DNA from: Chara braunii
Lineage: Eukaryota; Streptophyta; Charophyceae; Charales; Characeae
Assembly: GCA_003427395.1 (NCBI GenBank)
Contig: BFEA01000577.1
Span: 276,540-298,794 of the forward strand
DNA: 22,255 nucleotides
Direction: 5' to 3'
In this document: piece by piece, positions 10,022 through 18,942 of the stretch
How positions within the stretch are numbered: position 1 is the stretch's first letter
Layout of the letters: the number at the start of each line of letters is the position of its first letter
Position numbers and translations under genes: made by a program
Notes under the pieces: model-generated
What the model saw: only the letters and a program-made list of their open reading frames with translations
Told to the model about the DNA's origin: nothing
Databases searched by the model: none

Positions 10022-10727
10022 TTACGTGGCCTCGTCCCATAGATGCCTGGAAATTACTATTCTGCCATCATTCTCTGAAAAAGTAATCCATCTAAATGGT
10101 TTACCCCATGCTGTTTCCATTCTAACTTTTGTCTTTTGATAGTGGACGTCAGAGAGTTTGGCTTTCCTCCATTCTGCTGCAATGAGGTTCCTTATTGCGA
10201 ATTTGAACTTGGTATTGACTGTTGATTGGCACCTGGTCCATTGTACCCTATTGAATCGTCTCTCTCTCCTGTCTTGCCACAGTATCCAGAAACCTGCGAC
10301 TCTGAACTTGGTGGCTATTACCATCTTGGGGGGATTCTTGGCGTCCTTTGCAGAGTTCCTTATCAAAATGAACTTTTTGGTCCATATTGTTTCCGGACCG
10401 TATGCAAAGAACCACATCCTGCTGAGCCACTCCCAGAAGCCCCTGACGACCACACATTCCAAACAAGAGGTGTGTTGTGTCTTCTAGGGACTCCTGAGGG
10501 CAAACATCGCAGAGAGGGTCAACCTGCATGCCTCTCTCAGAACACCAGGAAGCAGTGGGGACACTAGAATGAAGATGCAGCCATTGCAGGCCACTCAGTT
10601 TCACTTCTAGGGTACTCATTAGCAGGACCCGGTTTCCAGCAGGTGCTGCTCCCCACCAATAGATGGAGCCTCCCCGGCGGTTCTAGCGGTGTCTGCTCTT
10701 ATCATCACCCCTAGCTCCTGCTTGGCT

Positions 10728-10731
<4 letters not shown>

Positions 10732-10759
<28 letters not shown>
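10732..10759 (+). repeat. 28-base A run inside LINE-B
   Basis: An uninterrupted A tract on the plus strand sits between the LINE-B connection domain and its zf-RVT domain, with LINE coding similarity on both sides. It may be the tail of a small retroposed insert in plus orientation, but no target duplication was found, so a simple expansion is as likely. Confidence 0.8.
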
Positions 10760-10761
<2 letters not shown>

Positions 10762-12477
10762 CACTATGAATGATGTCACCCATTGGGTATTGAGATTTGG
10801 AAGCGAAGACATCGCTTCCTTTTTTCTCCATGAGCTCAGGATGTTCATTTTCATAGTCGTGGCATTTGATCTCAGTGCGTATCCTGTCTTTGCACTATAC
10901 TCTGAGATCGTGGTTACTGATGTCAGGGCAGATTCGTCTGAGTGAACCCAACCCACCTTCTGGAAGTCAATCTTTCATTCTTCCCGAGGCTGGCCGTCCA
11001 TGACAACAACAAACCTCTTGATGCCTTTGTGCCCTTTAACAAGGACACCGATCTCTTGCCAGTCCTCATCCCCGTGCATGGGGATCTTATCTTGATCTTT
11101 GACGAGGTACTTCTTCCCTGGCTTCCAAGATGAAGCGAAGAGTTGCTGGTCTGTAACTGCTTCCACATGGAAAAAAATGGACTGGTTATTCCTTTTGACC
11201 CACCATGAGCCCAGACTTTTCTCTTGTGGAGGGCTTCTGACAATTGTGACCCATTCCTGGGGAATGGCCTGCATCAACTGTGTTCTTTGTTCCTCAATAT
11301 TGCGCAAACCTCTCAGCTTGATTCTCATGTCTTCCAGTGGGATCCAGTCTCCTGTGGTCTCGTCCATTATGTGACGAAGTAACCAGATGCCTCTTTCATC
11401 CATCTCCGACCGAAATTGCCCATTTTGTTAGTAACAGAGAAGGGAAGGTGTGAAGAGCTCGTGATCAACAAGTTTTCAAACAGGCATGAGTCTAAAATCT
11501 CCCTCTTGTTAGAAGGCTTGAGGACTGTGTAGGGTAGTATCCTACTCCAAGCTTTCAGAATAGGCTGCCATGTGCTAGTCTTGGTAGATGTTACGAATGA
11601 ATGCATGAGCAGCGCTTGCCAAACTGCGCGACGGTCACTCAGGCCCCAGTCGTGCAAGAAGGGCTTGGGCTAGTATCATCCATGGTTGAGTATTCCTTGA
11701 TGTCAGTAATCTCACCGGCCATTTTGCTAGGAGCGCGTCGTTCTGTTTTTCTGGGTCAAGTATGCCCAGGCCCCCCTGGGCTCTTTTCTTTGTTATTTTC
11801 CACCACGCGACCTTGTTAATGCAAGATGGGACATTAGAATCCCCTTTTCCACAGATACTTTGTGAGAAGCTGTCTACTTAGTTGAGCAGAGGAGGCAGGA
11901 AGGTGCCTGAAGGATAATATATACCAGCTGGTAGAGAGAATGGCAGCGTTTGCCACCAATGCTCTTCCAAAGAGAGATAGGTGGCAGCTTTTTGACATCT
12001 TGGAGCAAGCGTCCCTGATGCGGTTTTCAATTATGCTGGACTGTTCCTTAATGCAGTCACTAAATGAGACCAATATGCCCAAGTATCTTTCTGATTCTGC
12101 ACTAGCCTTGGTTTGAATGCCCAGGTCCTTGGCTAGGGGGGTATCAGTAGATGTCAGGGCCATAGATTTATTCCAGCTAATCTTCATTTCTGATGCCGTT
12201 TCGTACACTGTTAGGCATTCTCTAAGGGCAGAGAGGGAGGAGACCGAGTTCTCCGAGACTGCGGAGAAATCGTCTGCCAGCGCAGAGACTTTGAGCTCGT
12301 ACTGTGGTGACACTCTCAGTCCTTTGTAGTGACGGTGTGATCTTATCATATTTAGGAGTATTTCCATTTGGATAACAAAGAAGGATGGTGCAAGGGGGCA
12401 TCCTTGTCTGAGAGACCGCGAGACTGTGAAGGGGTCAGAGATGAAACCATTTACCACAACTCTTCCGTGGGAGCCTT

Positions 12478-12481
12478 GGTA
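12478..12481. repeat. Left target-site duplication GGTA
   Basis: GGTA directly precedes the insert and is matched by GGTA immediately after it at 15170-15173. It falls inside a tyrosine-glutamine codon junction of the LINE-B reverse transcriptase. Confidence 0.72.
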
Positions 12482-13375
12482 TGTGACGAACCACTTCCCG
12501 AACCCATGCCATCTTTCGTACCCCTTCTTTTGCTTGTATCATACCGACCCCCAGATAAACCCCGTTTTGATTTCTTGTTTCTTTTCTAAAAACTTTTTCG
12601 ACTTCTGGGATCTGTTTTTCCTTTTTGTAAGTTGGGAAATACATGGGAATTTGCGTGCGCTGTAGCGAGCGCACTGGGAATTGGGCTTGGCAGTTGGGAA
12701 TTCCGGGATAAGCGGAACTTTGACGTGTCCTTTTCGAGTGTGTGAATGTTCTTGGGCACGTCGGGGAAAACTCTCGGAATTTTGCGTGAATATGAATAGG
12801 CGTAGGATTTTCTTTTCTCGCGTCGCTTTTTCGCGCGCGGATATGGTGACTTCAATTTTGAATTTGAAGAGAAGCAAGCCGTAACTGTTTTCGGTGTCTT
12901 TTTCTTTCTTTTTATGTTGACGGCGCCGCGTATGCAAAACCTTTCTCCCCTCTGTCCCCCGCATCGCTCCCTCCTGCACCGCTCTTCCCTTCTCCCTCTT
13001 TTTTCTCTCTCCCCGTAACTGTTTTCCTTCTCTCCCTCTCTCTCTCGCCTTGTTTTTTGTGCGCCCATTTCCCTTTCTTGATCATCTGAATCTTGGACCC
13101 GTCTTGCGCTACTTCTCGCGCCTTTTCTCTTCTCACTCTCTGGGTCTGGCGCACGACGCCCGGTCGATCCATCGACAACTCCCGCTCGCCAATCAGGTAC
13201 GAGGATCAATAGGACCTTCCTATTGCGCGGCGAATCTGGTTGGTTGAACCTTGAGTTCCGAGGGATCAACATGGCGTTCGTAGAGCACTCCTCTCAAAGT
13301 CTTCTCCTCCTGCTTTTCCTCTTACACCTCAGCTTTCCCATCACCTTCTCCCCCTTCTATCTCCCCTGTCGCAAC

Positions 13376-13382
13376 TATAAAA
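13376..13382 (+). promoter_or_regulatory. TATA box inside the insertion
   Basis: TATAAAA in the context 'aactataaaacccgc' is followed about 25-35 bases later by a CT-rich stretch (ctctctcttacg), as at plant start sites. It lies about 890 bases into the insert, where the promoter of a long LTR would sit. Nearby pyrimidine-rich DNA is common in this window, so this is a sequence match only. Confidence 0.45.
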
Positions 13383-13429
13383 CCCGCAAGCTCGTCCGCA
13401 AATCTCTCTCTTACGTTCTCGACTCCTAA

Positions 13430-14670
13430 GCCAGCTTCCGGGAAGTAGTGGCTAGGCAGAGTGGATTGATGTGAGTCGGAAAGTCCTGTCAGGCTGACGA
13501 TAGGCTGGCCGGTTGTGCGCTTGATCGCCACGACGGACTGTGGGATCCGGTCGAACCGTGTCGAGTTTACGACAGCGGGGTGACGATCGCAGTGGTGGGA
13601 GTTAGCACGCGACGGCCGGGATCGTCGGTGCGGGTATGAGGATCGATGATTGGAGTTGAGTGAGTGATTGGCCCGGGGCCATAGTGGAATTAACGACGAA
13701 TGCGCCTTTGTTGCGGATTGTTATCCTTGGCGTGAGTGTACGGCGGTGACGCCGAACTTTTCTTTTTCCGGACCTTGTCATCTTCTATTTCGACTCTCTT
13801 TTCCTCGACTCTCTCTCTCTCCCTCTCTCTCTTTTTGAATGATGATGCGTCTGAATGATTGTCCCTCTCTTGAATGGGAATAAGTCGGCGTCCTGTTTTT
13901 CTGTGAAAGAACTTCTTATGGAACTCTTCCATTAGTTTCCTGGGTAATCCCCCTACGCAAGGACCCTATCTTCTTGTCTTGTGAACGGTGGATGCGTGTG
14001 TACTGTGCGATGCGATCCATCTTTTCGTGTGCATGTCTCATTTTCGCACCTTCCACAGTGAATGCATGTATGGAAACGTGTGACTCTTTTCGTGTTGATT
14101 AGACGATTGTCGTCGGGATTTTGTTCGAGAATGCAAGAGTGTTTAGATCTGTGGTTCCGAATGCACTACGCATGCCATCTGCCTTATGCTGCACGACATC
14201 AGCAGCTAAGTCACCGGGCGGCCTTGAGAAACAGGGCGCCAACGTTGTGTTGAACTGAGTCACGGATCGGTCCCTTAGTCATATGCATGATCAAGCGGAT
14301 GTGTGTTTTGCTCTCGCTCTTGTGTCAAAAGGATTGATTGAGGGTCGTGCAAGTCGCTTCGGTTTTTAATGACGTCTCGAGATATTGTGATTGATTGACA
14401 TGTGGACTGACAAGTACCCCTCGATTGGGCGCCAGCCTCCCGTATCTCCCATCCCCACGCGACCCTTTCCCTACAGCGAGGAAAGGACGCGTGTATGTGA
14501 GTGGTACGTACGAGAGCCGTCGCACAAATCGGCGGGCACTATTACTTCCCTCCGGCCGACCGTTGTTCAGGGTTCGTAGACGCCGGATTTGTCATTATCG
14601 ATACGCACTTTCCACCCTACTCGATATTGTTGCCGTTTAACGAGCTGATCGTCATTTCGTGGATGGCAGT
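13430..14670. other. Insertion interior without a recognisable gene
   Basis: This is mixed-composition DNA with a short CT microsatellite near 13805-13835. Open frames are short and on both strands. I see no protease, RT, integrase or transposase motif, which supports a non-autonomous element or solo LTR. Confidence 0.4.
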
Positions 14671-14672
14671 GA

Positions 14673-14939
14673 CGCCCCATTGGCCCCGCACTCTTGTGTA
14701 CGGAGTGCCAGCGTTTCGATCGCTACGAAGCGAAGGACTTCCACTACCGAATACGGAGTGAGGACGAGCATAAGGAAAGAGCCACTCGGTTGAGACCATC
14801 CACGTCGGACTTGGAGCTAACCAGCGAACAACGACGAGATTTGATACGAAAACGAGACACGCGAAGCGTGCCAGAGCCTTTCCGTTCTAAACGACGGGCT
14901 ATAGCCCGGTGGGAAGTCCGACAGTACTTTTTGGATTGA
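14673..14939 (+). CDS. Unrecognised charged reading frame inside the insertion, possibly a gene fragment
   Basis: An open stretch of 88 codons follows a stop at about 14670-14672 and reads CTECQRFDRYEAKDFHYR, then a very basic and acidic tail ending QYFLD. There is a single Cys-X2-Cys pair but no second pair, so no zinc finger is established. No ATG begins it, so if real it is an exon or a broken piece. I cannot name a family. The composition is more protein-like than in the neighbouring frames, but the length is close to chance. Confidence 0.22.
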   Translation, partial: RPIGPALLCTECQRFDRYEAKDFHYRIRSEDEHKERATRLRPSTSDLELTSEQRRDLIRKRDTRSVPEPFRSKRRAIARWEVRQYFLD

Positions 14940-15169
14940 ATTTGGATCTTTCTGTTTTCGCGCCACATCCGAGCGCGCATTCCGCGACACGCGAAATTAA
15001 TCGACTTGCTTCATCGGACCTACACGGGGGATTTCAGTTCCATCTGTGTCCCCACACTCAATTTCCAAAAATCCTTGGCACACCCCATCTTGCTGTTTTT
15101 CTGGGTCTCTTTCCGCACGTCTCACACTCCGAACAAAAGACAGCACAGGGCGTGAGGTTGCGCGTCACA

Positions 15170-15173
15170 GGTA
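15170..15173. repeat. Right target-site duplication GGTA
   Basis: This is the partner of 12478-12481. It lies immediately outside the CGTCACA right terminus of the insert and is part of the LINE-B coding sequence. Confidence 0.72.
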
Positions 15174-16390
15174 TAGGACATTAACCCACTTTTGAAAATT
15201 ACATCCTATACCCACCTTTTCCAAAACTGACTGGACAAATTTCCAATTAACTCGGTCGTAAGCTTTTTCAAAGTCGATCAGAATTATAGCACTACTTGAC
15301 TGGGTTAGTTTAATCAGATCAATGGCTTGTGCTATTACCATAACATTATCTAACACCTATCTCCCTAGAACAAAACCAGACTGTTCAGGAGCGACCAGTC
15401 TGGTCGTGAATGCGGAGAGACGTCTCGCCATGGTTTTGGCCAGGATTTTCCCTGCCACGTTAAGGAGTGATATTGGACGGTAGTTCTTGATATCCGATCT
15501 CTCCTTTCTTATACAGTAATGTAATCACTCCTTCGGTGGTGCGTCTGTCCAGCCGGTTACCGTTCAAGACGCTGTTGAATACCCTTAATAAATATGGGCC
15601 CAGTAGGGACCAAAATTTATCGTAGAACTCAACAGGGAAACCGTCTGGTCCAGGGCACTTACCCCTGGCCATACTTTTCATAGCAGCCGTGAGTTCAGTC
15701 CATGTGATTGGTTGGTCTAGACTTTCTTCTTCCAGAGTAGATAGTATTCTGTTGGTTGAGTCCCATAGCATGTATTCCATGTCAGGGAGGACCAAGGGTT
15801 CTTCTGAATCCTTTTCCGAAGTTAGCAGTTTCTCGTAAATGTTTTTTACATAGTTGCATATGTTTGCTGAGTCTCGCGCTTTTTGGTGTGTGGAATCCAT
15901 TGGGTGGGACATTTCAATTATCATATTGGATTTGTTGTCCTCCTTTTTCACTGCAAATGTGGCTGACAGTGTGTTCATTCGGTCTTTGTGTAGAATATTA
16001 TCAGTACATCTGAACTTGGCCCATGATTCGTGTCTTCCTATTTGGAGGTCTTGCCATTCTTGCATCCAAATGGATCTACACATCAGCCAATGACGGTCTG
16101 TGAGGGAACAGAATCCCAGATTCCTTTCTGCTTTCTCATTGTTCCGTTGTAGTTTAACTTCCTCATATTTACGATTAACCGCTTTGATCCTTGAGATTGT
16201 TTGGAGGAGAGCCGACATGAAGTGCAGACCCTTATCCAGCCATTCTCCCGGGTTCGGGTAACGAGATGAGGAGCCTCTCCATTCCTCCCAGAAACTCCAC
16301 ACCCATTCGACCATCTGAGGCTCGTCCATGACCTGCATATTTAGTTTGAATGTGCCCCTCCCCTTCTCGAGATTCACTCCCATAGTCACC

Positions 16391-16486
16391 ACTATGGACA
16401 CAGGTTTGTGATCGGAGAGGGGGTTCGGGGTAATTTCCACTATGGACACAGGTTTGTGATCCGAGAGGGGGTTCGGGGTAATTTCC
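16391..16486 (-). repeat. 48-base tandem duplication across the LINE-B endonuclease SDH motif
   Basis: Units 16391-16438 and 16439-16486 differ by one base. Each encodes the same 16 residues ending in the LSDHKPVSIV block, so the catalytic SDH of the endonuclease appears twice in a row with the frame kept. Confidence 0.92.
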
Positions 16487-16768
16487 GCTTTGGTTACCAG
16501 GGGTATGACTCCCTCAGTAACTAGGATAACTAATCTGCGGCGAACTACTGGTAAGTTATTCTGGTCATTTTTATTCTGGTTATTAGAAGAAAACCACGAG
16601 TACGGTCTCCCTTTTTTGATGAAATGAATGGAGTACCGAGAAAGAGGGGGATGGGCATGTGCATGGGGGGGGGGTTGGAGCTTGATGGGGTGCGGGCGCA
16701 CGCGAGCGTGAATAGAGAACAGAATAGAATAGAAATGGAAATAGAGTAGAGTAGAGATCGGCCGGGGC

Positions 16769-17131
16769 GAGGTCCCGCTAGCACAGAGGAGTGTATTAAG
16801 CGCTCGAATCTGGATGGGTTTTGAGGAGAGATGCAGAAATGGAGATCCATCGCGAGTTTCTGCACTTCGCCACAACCAGATCCAGGTTCAGGCATTCGAT
16901 CCAATCATCGTCGCGAGTGGGACGTCACCGCAGGCGGAAAGAACCCCGCGCGGATCTGTGTATGGGCGCGAGCGCGAAGATTGAGGTCCCACTAGCAAAG
17001 AGGATTCGATTGAACGCCTGAATCTGGCTGCGTTTGTAGACAAGTGCAGAAAATCGAGATTGAACTCCTTTTCTGCATCTCTGCCTAAAACACTCATGAT
17101 CTTAATCCAATCCCCGTTGCTAGTGGGACCA
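16769..17131. repeat. Direct tandem duplication, period about 214 bases
   Basis: 'gaggtccc.ctagca' occurs at 16769 and 16983. A related stretch then runs in both units through 'cgaatctgg/tgaatctgg', a 'tgcaga' block, a 'tccaatc' block and 'agtgggac' (16916 and 17122). The second unit has diverged with small insertions and deletions. The minus-strand frames of both units encode similar residues, but the stops between them argue against a gene. Confidence 0.6.
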
Positions 17132-17680
17132 TGCTCCGGGTAATCATATTCGTCGGCGGTACCGACGGTGCGGTTCGGCCCCCCGAAAACAACAAAAAGA
17201 AGGAGAAATAAAGAAAGTGAGGCAAAAAAAAGAAGAAAAAAGGAAAAAAAAGAGAAGTGAGGAAAAAAAAAAACACGTTTTTTTTCCAAAAAAAAAGAAA
17301 AACAAAGTTTGTCCCTTTTTGACGCAAAAAGAAGCGCGGGGGGGGCGCGGCGGGGCCGCGGCAGGGCGCGGGCAGGGCGCGGGCAGGGCGTATGTGGTGG
17401 AAAAAAATGTGTCGGGCGTAGCCGAGGACGTGACTGAACTGTTGGGGCGGAGAGAGGGAGGAGGAGGCGAAGGGAGCATGGGCGGGTGGGGCAAGGTCGG
17501 GGAGGGTCGGGGAGGGTCGGAGAGAAGCGAAGCAGGAGCAGGGGGCGCAAAGCGAGGGTCGGGGGCAGGAGCCTGGAGGTGTACCCACCAAACCCCTCAT
17601 CGTCAGCCGTAGGGCTACTTTCCACGGACGTGTACTCGGTGCCGTTTGCCGCGATGGGTTCTGTTTTTTTTCGAGTGGCA
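17132..17680. other. Low-complexity region, A-rich then G-rich
   Basis: An A-rich tract (about 17190-17330) with runs of A broken by G passes abruptly into GC-rich repeats ('gcagggcgcgg' several times, 17335-17390) and 'ggtcggggagg' repeats (about 17490-17520). Long open frames here are low-complexity artefacts. No gene is supported. Confidence 0.5.
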
Positions 17681-17688
17681 ATTTGCAG

Positions 17689-17752
17689 CCAATCAAAATC
17701 AATTACAGCCAATCCGTTCCGTTATCGATTTCCCGCTATCCAGCACACCAAT
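17689..17752 (+). promoter_or_regulatory. Three CCAAT boxes
   Basis: CCAAT occurs at 17689-17693, 17709-17713 and 17748-17752, always as CCAATC, twice in the context AGCCAATC. Clustered CCAAT boxes bind NF-Y in eukaryotic promoters. They sit just upstream of an AACGG cluster and a consensus splice donor, so the region may be a promoter reading to the right. Confidence 0.45.
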
Positions 17753-17987
17753 CCGTTAGAACAAGGCGCCATCCTCATAGCTTCCCTACGCAGGAGCATC
17801 CTGCCATCGCCATCGCCATCGCCATCGCCATCGCCCGTCCTGCTTCTTTCTCCGTTATAACGATAGTCAATTTCCAAAGATTGCAGCTGGTTAACGGAGG
17901 GCAACGGAACGGTAATAACAGGTGAGTTTATATCTTCCTCGTGAAGAAGGAAGTGCGTTATTTTTTTTGTCCGTTACAATCTCCGTT
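17714..17987. promoter_or_regulatory. Cluster of nine AACGG (Myb/MSA-type) cores
   Basis: CCGTT or AACGG cores start at 17714, 17719, 17753, 17852, 17893, 17903, 17908, 17971 and 17983. Six of the nine are the six-base form TAACGG. AACGG is the core of the M-phase-specific activator (MSA) element recognised by three-repeat Myb proteins in plants. By base composition about 0.5 such five-base sites are expected in 274 bases on both strands. Whether Myb proteins use them here is inference. Confidence 0.5.
17803..17835. repeat. (GCCATC)n microsatellite
   Basis: Five to six tandem copies of the hexamer GCCATC lie between the CCAAT boxes and the putative splice donor. Confidence 0.9.
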
Positions 17988-18335
17988 AAACATTTTGACA
18001 TCATGATTCTCGTCTCCTCTTCCCCTGTGGTCTTCTTTCTCTTTATTCTCTTCTTCTTCTTCTTCTTCTTCTTCTTCTTCTTCTTCCTCCTCCTCCTCTT
18101 AATTCCATCTCTTCTTCATCCTCTCTCTAGAAGGACAAACTATTACTCCTACTTCTTCCTCTTCTTCTTTTTTCTCTTGTGCTTTCGCCTTTTTTTCTCA
18201 AACTCTAAAAGAGTGACTTCATCTCCCTCTTCCTACCCGGACCTCCTCCTCTTCTTCTTCTTCCTCCTCCTCCTCTTTTTTCTTCCCTTTACCTCCTTCA
18301 TTCTGCACTTTTATATCTAGAAAGTTCTGCTGCAG
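17922..18335 (+). other. Possible 5' UTR intron (CAG|GTGAGT ... TGCAG|C)
   Basis: A perfect consensus donor CAG|GTGAGT follows the promoter-like region, and a good acceptor (ttctgctgcag) lies at 18325-18335. The 414 bases between are strongly pyrimidine-rich, including long TTC and TCC runs, as expected for a plant intron but also for simple microsatellite DNA. There is no transcript evidence. Confidence 0.27.
18046..18100. repeat. (TTC)n/(TCC)n microsatellite
   Basis: A run of TTC passes into TCC. Similar tracts recur at 18240-18275. Confidence 0.9.
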
Positions 18336-18380
18336 CTGTCTACCGCCTCGGCAGCATCCGCCGCTCCTTCCTCTTCCTCC

Positions 18381-18420
18381 TCTTTCTCCTCCTCCTCCTC
18401 CTCCTCCTCCTCCTCCTGGA
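18381..18420. repeat. (TCC)n microsatellite
   Basis: An almost pure run of TCC units lies just before the putative start codon at 18452. Confidence 0.85.
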
Positions 18421-18451
18421 CTCCTCTTCCTCCTCACGTTCCACGGGCAAG

Positions 18452-18540
18452 ATGTGGAGGAGGAGGAGAGAGGAACTTGAGGAGGAGGAAGTTCAACGGG
18501 CCAAGATCATGGGCAGAGAGGCCATTCTCTCTGCCGAGGC

Positions 18541-18623
<83 letters not shown>

Positions 18624-18942
18624 CGGAGTTTATGGTGAGCCCTTTTTCTTTTCCCCCTTTGTGACTGCGCCACGTGGCGTCGATCTCAGTTATTCATGGG
18701 GACGGGATCTCGTTCCTTTCCTTTTCCTTTTTTTTTTTCTTTTTTTTAGATTCACGGAGGCAGCCATGTCTTAATCGGACTCCCTGCAAGCGGGGAGCTC
18801 GTAACCGGACGTAGGGCCCGAGCCGCCGGCCCACGGCCGGCCTTTTATTCTTGTCGAAATATGCGCCGGTATAGGACCTTTTTTTTTTTTTTTTGGTCAC
18901 ATCGTTAATATTGAAAAGACGTGCCAGCCCTTCGGCACATAA
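18452..18942 (+). CDS. Tentative two-exon gene for a highly charged Arg/Glu-repeat protein
   Basis: An ATG at 18452 (A at -3) opens a frame reading MWRRRREELEEEEVQRAK, then GREAILSAEAG and a run of about 13 Arg-Glu pairs encoded by the GA microsatellite. After SPEFM there is a GTGAGC donor (GT at 18635) and, 115 bases later, a T-rich acceptor ending TAG (18747-18749). The phase is 0, and the second exon stays open for 64 codons to a TAA at 18940-18942. Against it: the exon depends on a microsatellite, the second exon runs through a T run into U6-derived DNA, and no domain is recognised. It would be a coiled or disordered protein. It could equally be chance. Confidence 0.2.
18543..18621. repeat. 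(GA)n microsatellite, about 39 units
   Basis: An uninterrupted GA dinucleotide run of nearly 80 bases. It makes Arg-Glu repeats on one strand and Ser-Leu repeats on the other, which accounts for the odd open frames here. Confidence 0.97.
18881..18896. repeat. T run 5' of the U6-like sequence
   Basis: About 16 T residues lie in the context 'aggacc(T)nggtcac'. Together with the A run at 19035-19052 it forms an inverted pair enclosing the U6-derived sequence. Confidence 0.85.

Larger units (their letters stand above)
10022..12481 (-). pseudogene. LINE-B ORF2, 3' half: RT palm to zf-RVT
   Basis: From the insertion junction the RT frame continues as QGSHGRVVVNG, SLRQGCPLAPSFF and ALADDFSAV. The catalytic box is LADD (12269-12280) where FADD or YADD is expected. 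LFGRALVANAAILSTSWY follows, and the frame stops at 11834. Later blocks lie in changing frames: VAWWKITKK and GGLGILDPE (about 11820-11740), a segment at 11657-11367, another at 11403-10975 ending in a stop, and the zf-RVT (VPTASWCSERGMQVDPLCDVC, about 10580-10520, then HLLF). It ends in a W-rich block terminating at 10022. There are at least five frame breaks. A 28-base A run interrupts it at 10732-10759. Confidence 0.82.
12482..15169. mobile_element. 2,688-base insertion with TGTGACG/CGTCACA ends and GGTA target duplication
   Basis: The insert begins TGTGACG at 12482 and ends CGTCACA at 15169, a perfect 7-base terminal inverted repeat. It is flanked by GGTA on both sides (12478-12481 and 15170-15173). 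The flanks belong to one LINE reverse transcriptase, whose reading frame is restored exactly when the insert and one GGTA are removed. Ends of the form TGT...ACA with a 4-base duplication fit a solo LTR of a Ty3-type element. They also fit DNA transposons that make 4-base duplications and start TGTNR, such as Ginger. A TATA box at 13376-13382 in a U3-like position favours the LTR reading. No integrase, transposase or second LTR is seen inside. Confidence 0.75.
10022..16570 (-). mobile_element. LINE-B: decayed 5'-truncated LINE, split by an insertion
   Basis: On the minus strand, 16570-15170 encodes the end of an APE endonuclease, a linker and the first half of a reverse transcriptase. Positions 12481-10022 encode the second half of the RT, the connection and zf-RVT. 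The two halves abut exactly once the 12482-15169 insert and one copy of its target duplication are removed (reading WVNVLYQGSHGRVVVNG across the joint). The element is 5'-truncated inside the endonuclease, which is normal for LINE copies. It has multiple frameshifts and stops, so it is older than LINE-A. Its RT sequence differs clearly from LINE-A, so it is a different family. Confidence 0.8.
15170..16570 (-). pseudogene. LINE-B ORF2, 5' half: endonuclease end and reverse transcriptase start
   Basis: The open segment down to 15460 carries the end of the endonuclease (ILVTEGVIPL, then LSDHKPVSIV twice because of a tandem duplication), a helical linker, and the RT blocks KCPGPDGFPVEFYDKFW and GVITLLYKKG. 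A one-base shift near 15490 moves the frame to one reading NYRPISLLNVAGK and APEQSGFVLGR. This meets a TAG at about 15359-15357 and resumes as LDNVMVIAQAIDL, IDFEKAYDRVNWKFV and QKWVNVLY. It stops being LINE at 15170, where the insertion begins. The 471-codon frame reported to 16875 extends beyond the LINE into unrelated DNA, so its first 100 residues should not be trusted. Confidence 0.83.

Noticed and set aside
12482-12545. LINE-B appearing to start with GFGKW upstream of QGSHGRVVVNG
   Set aside because: The spacing from GFG to the tyrosine is too short for an RT, and these bases lie inside the insertion ends; the other half supplies the correctly spaced sequence. The resemblance is judged to be chance.
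12586-13272. 228-residue minus-strand Arg/Glu/Lys-rich frame
   Set aside because: Low complexity from CT-rich DNA within the insertion. No domain or start context.
17094-17712. Long minus-strand frames of 200-274 residues
   Set aside because: They run through A/T homopolymers and GC-rich repeats and owe their length to composition. No conserved motif apart from the duplicated 214-base unit.
18434-18673. Ser-Leu repeat protein on the minus strand
   Set aside because: It is simply the complement of the GA microsatellite.
18895-18904. Plant USE-like promoter element before the U6 copy
   Set aside because: Only partly matches and lies about 20 bases from the RNA start, where plant U6 promoters need roughly 60-70; no correctly placed TATA box.
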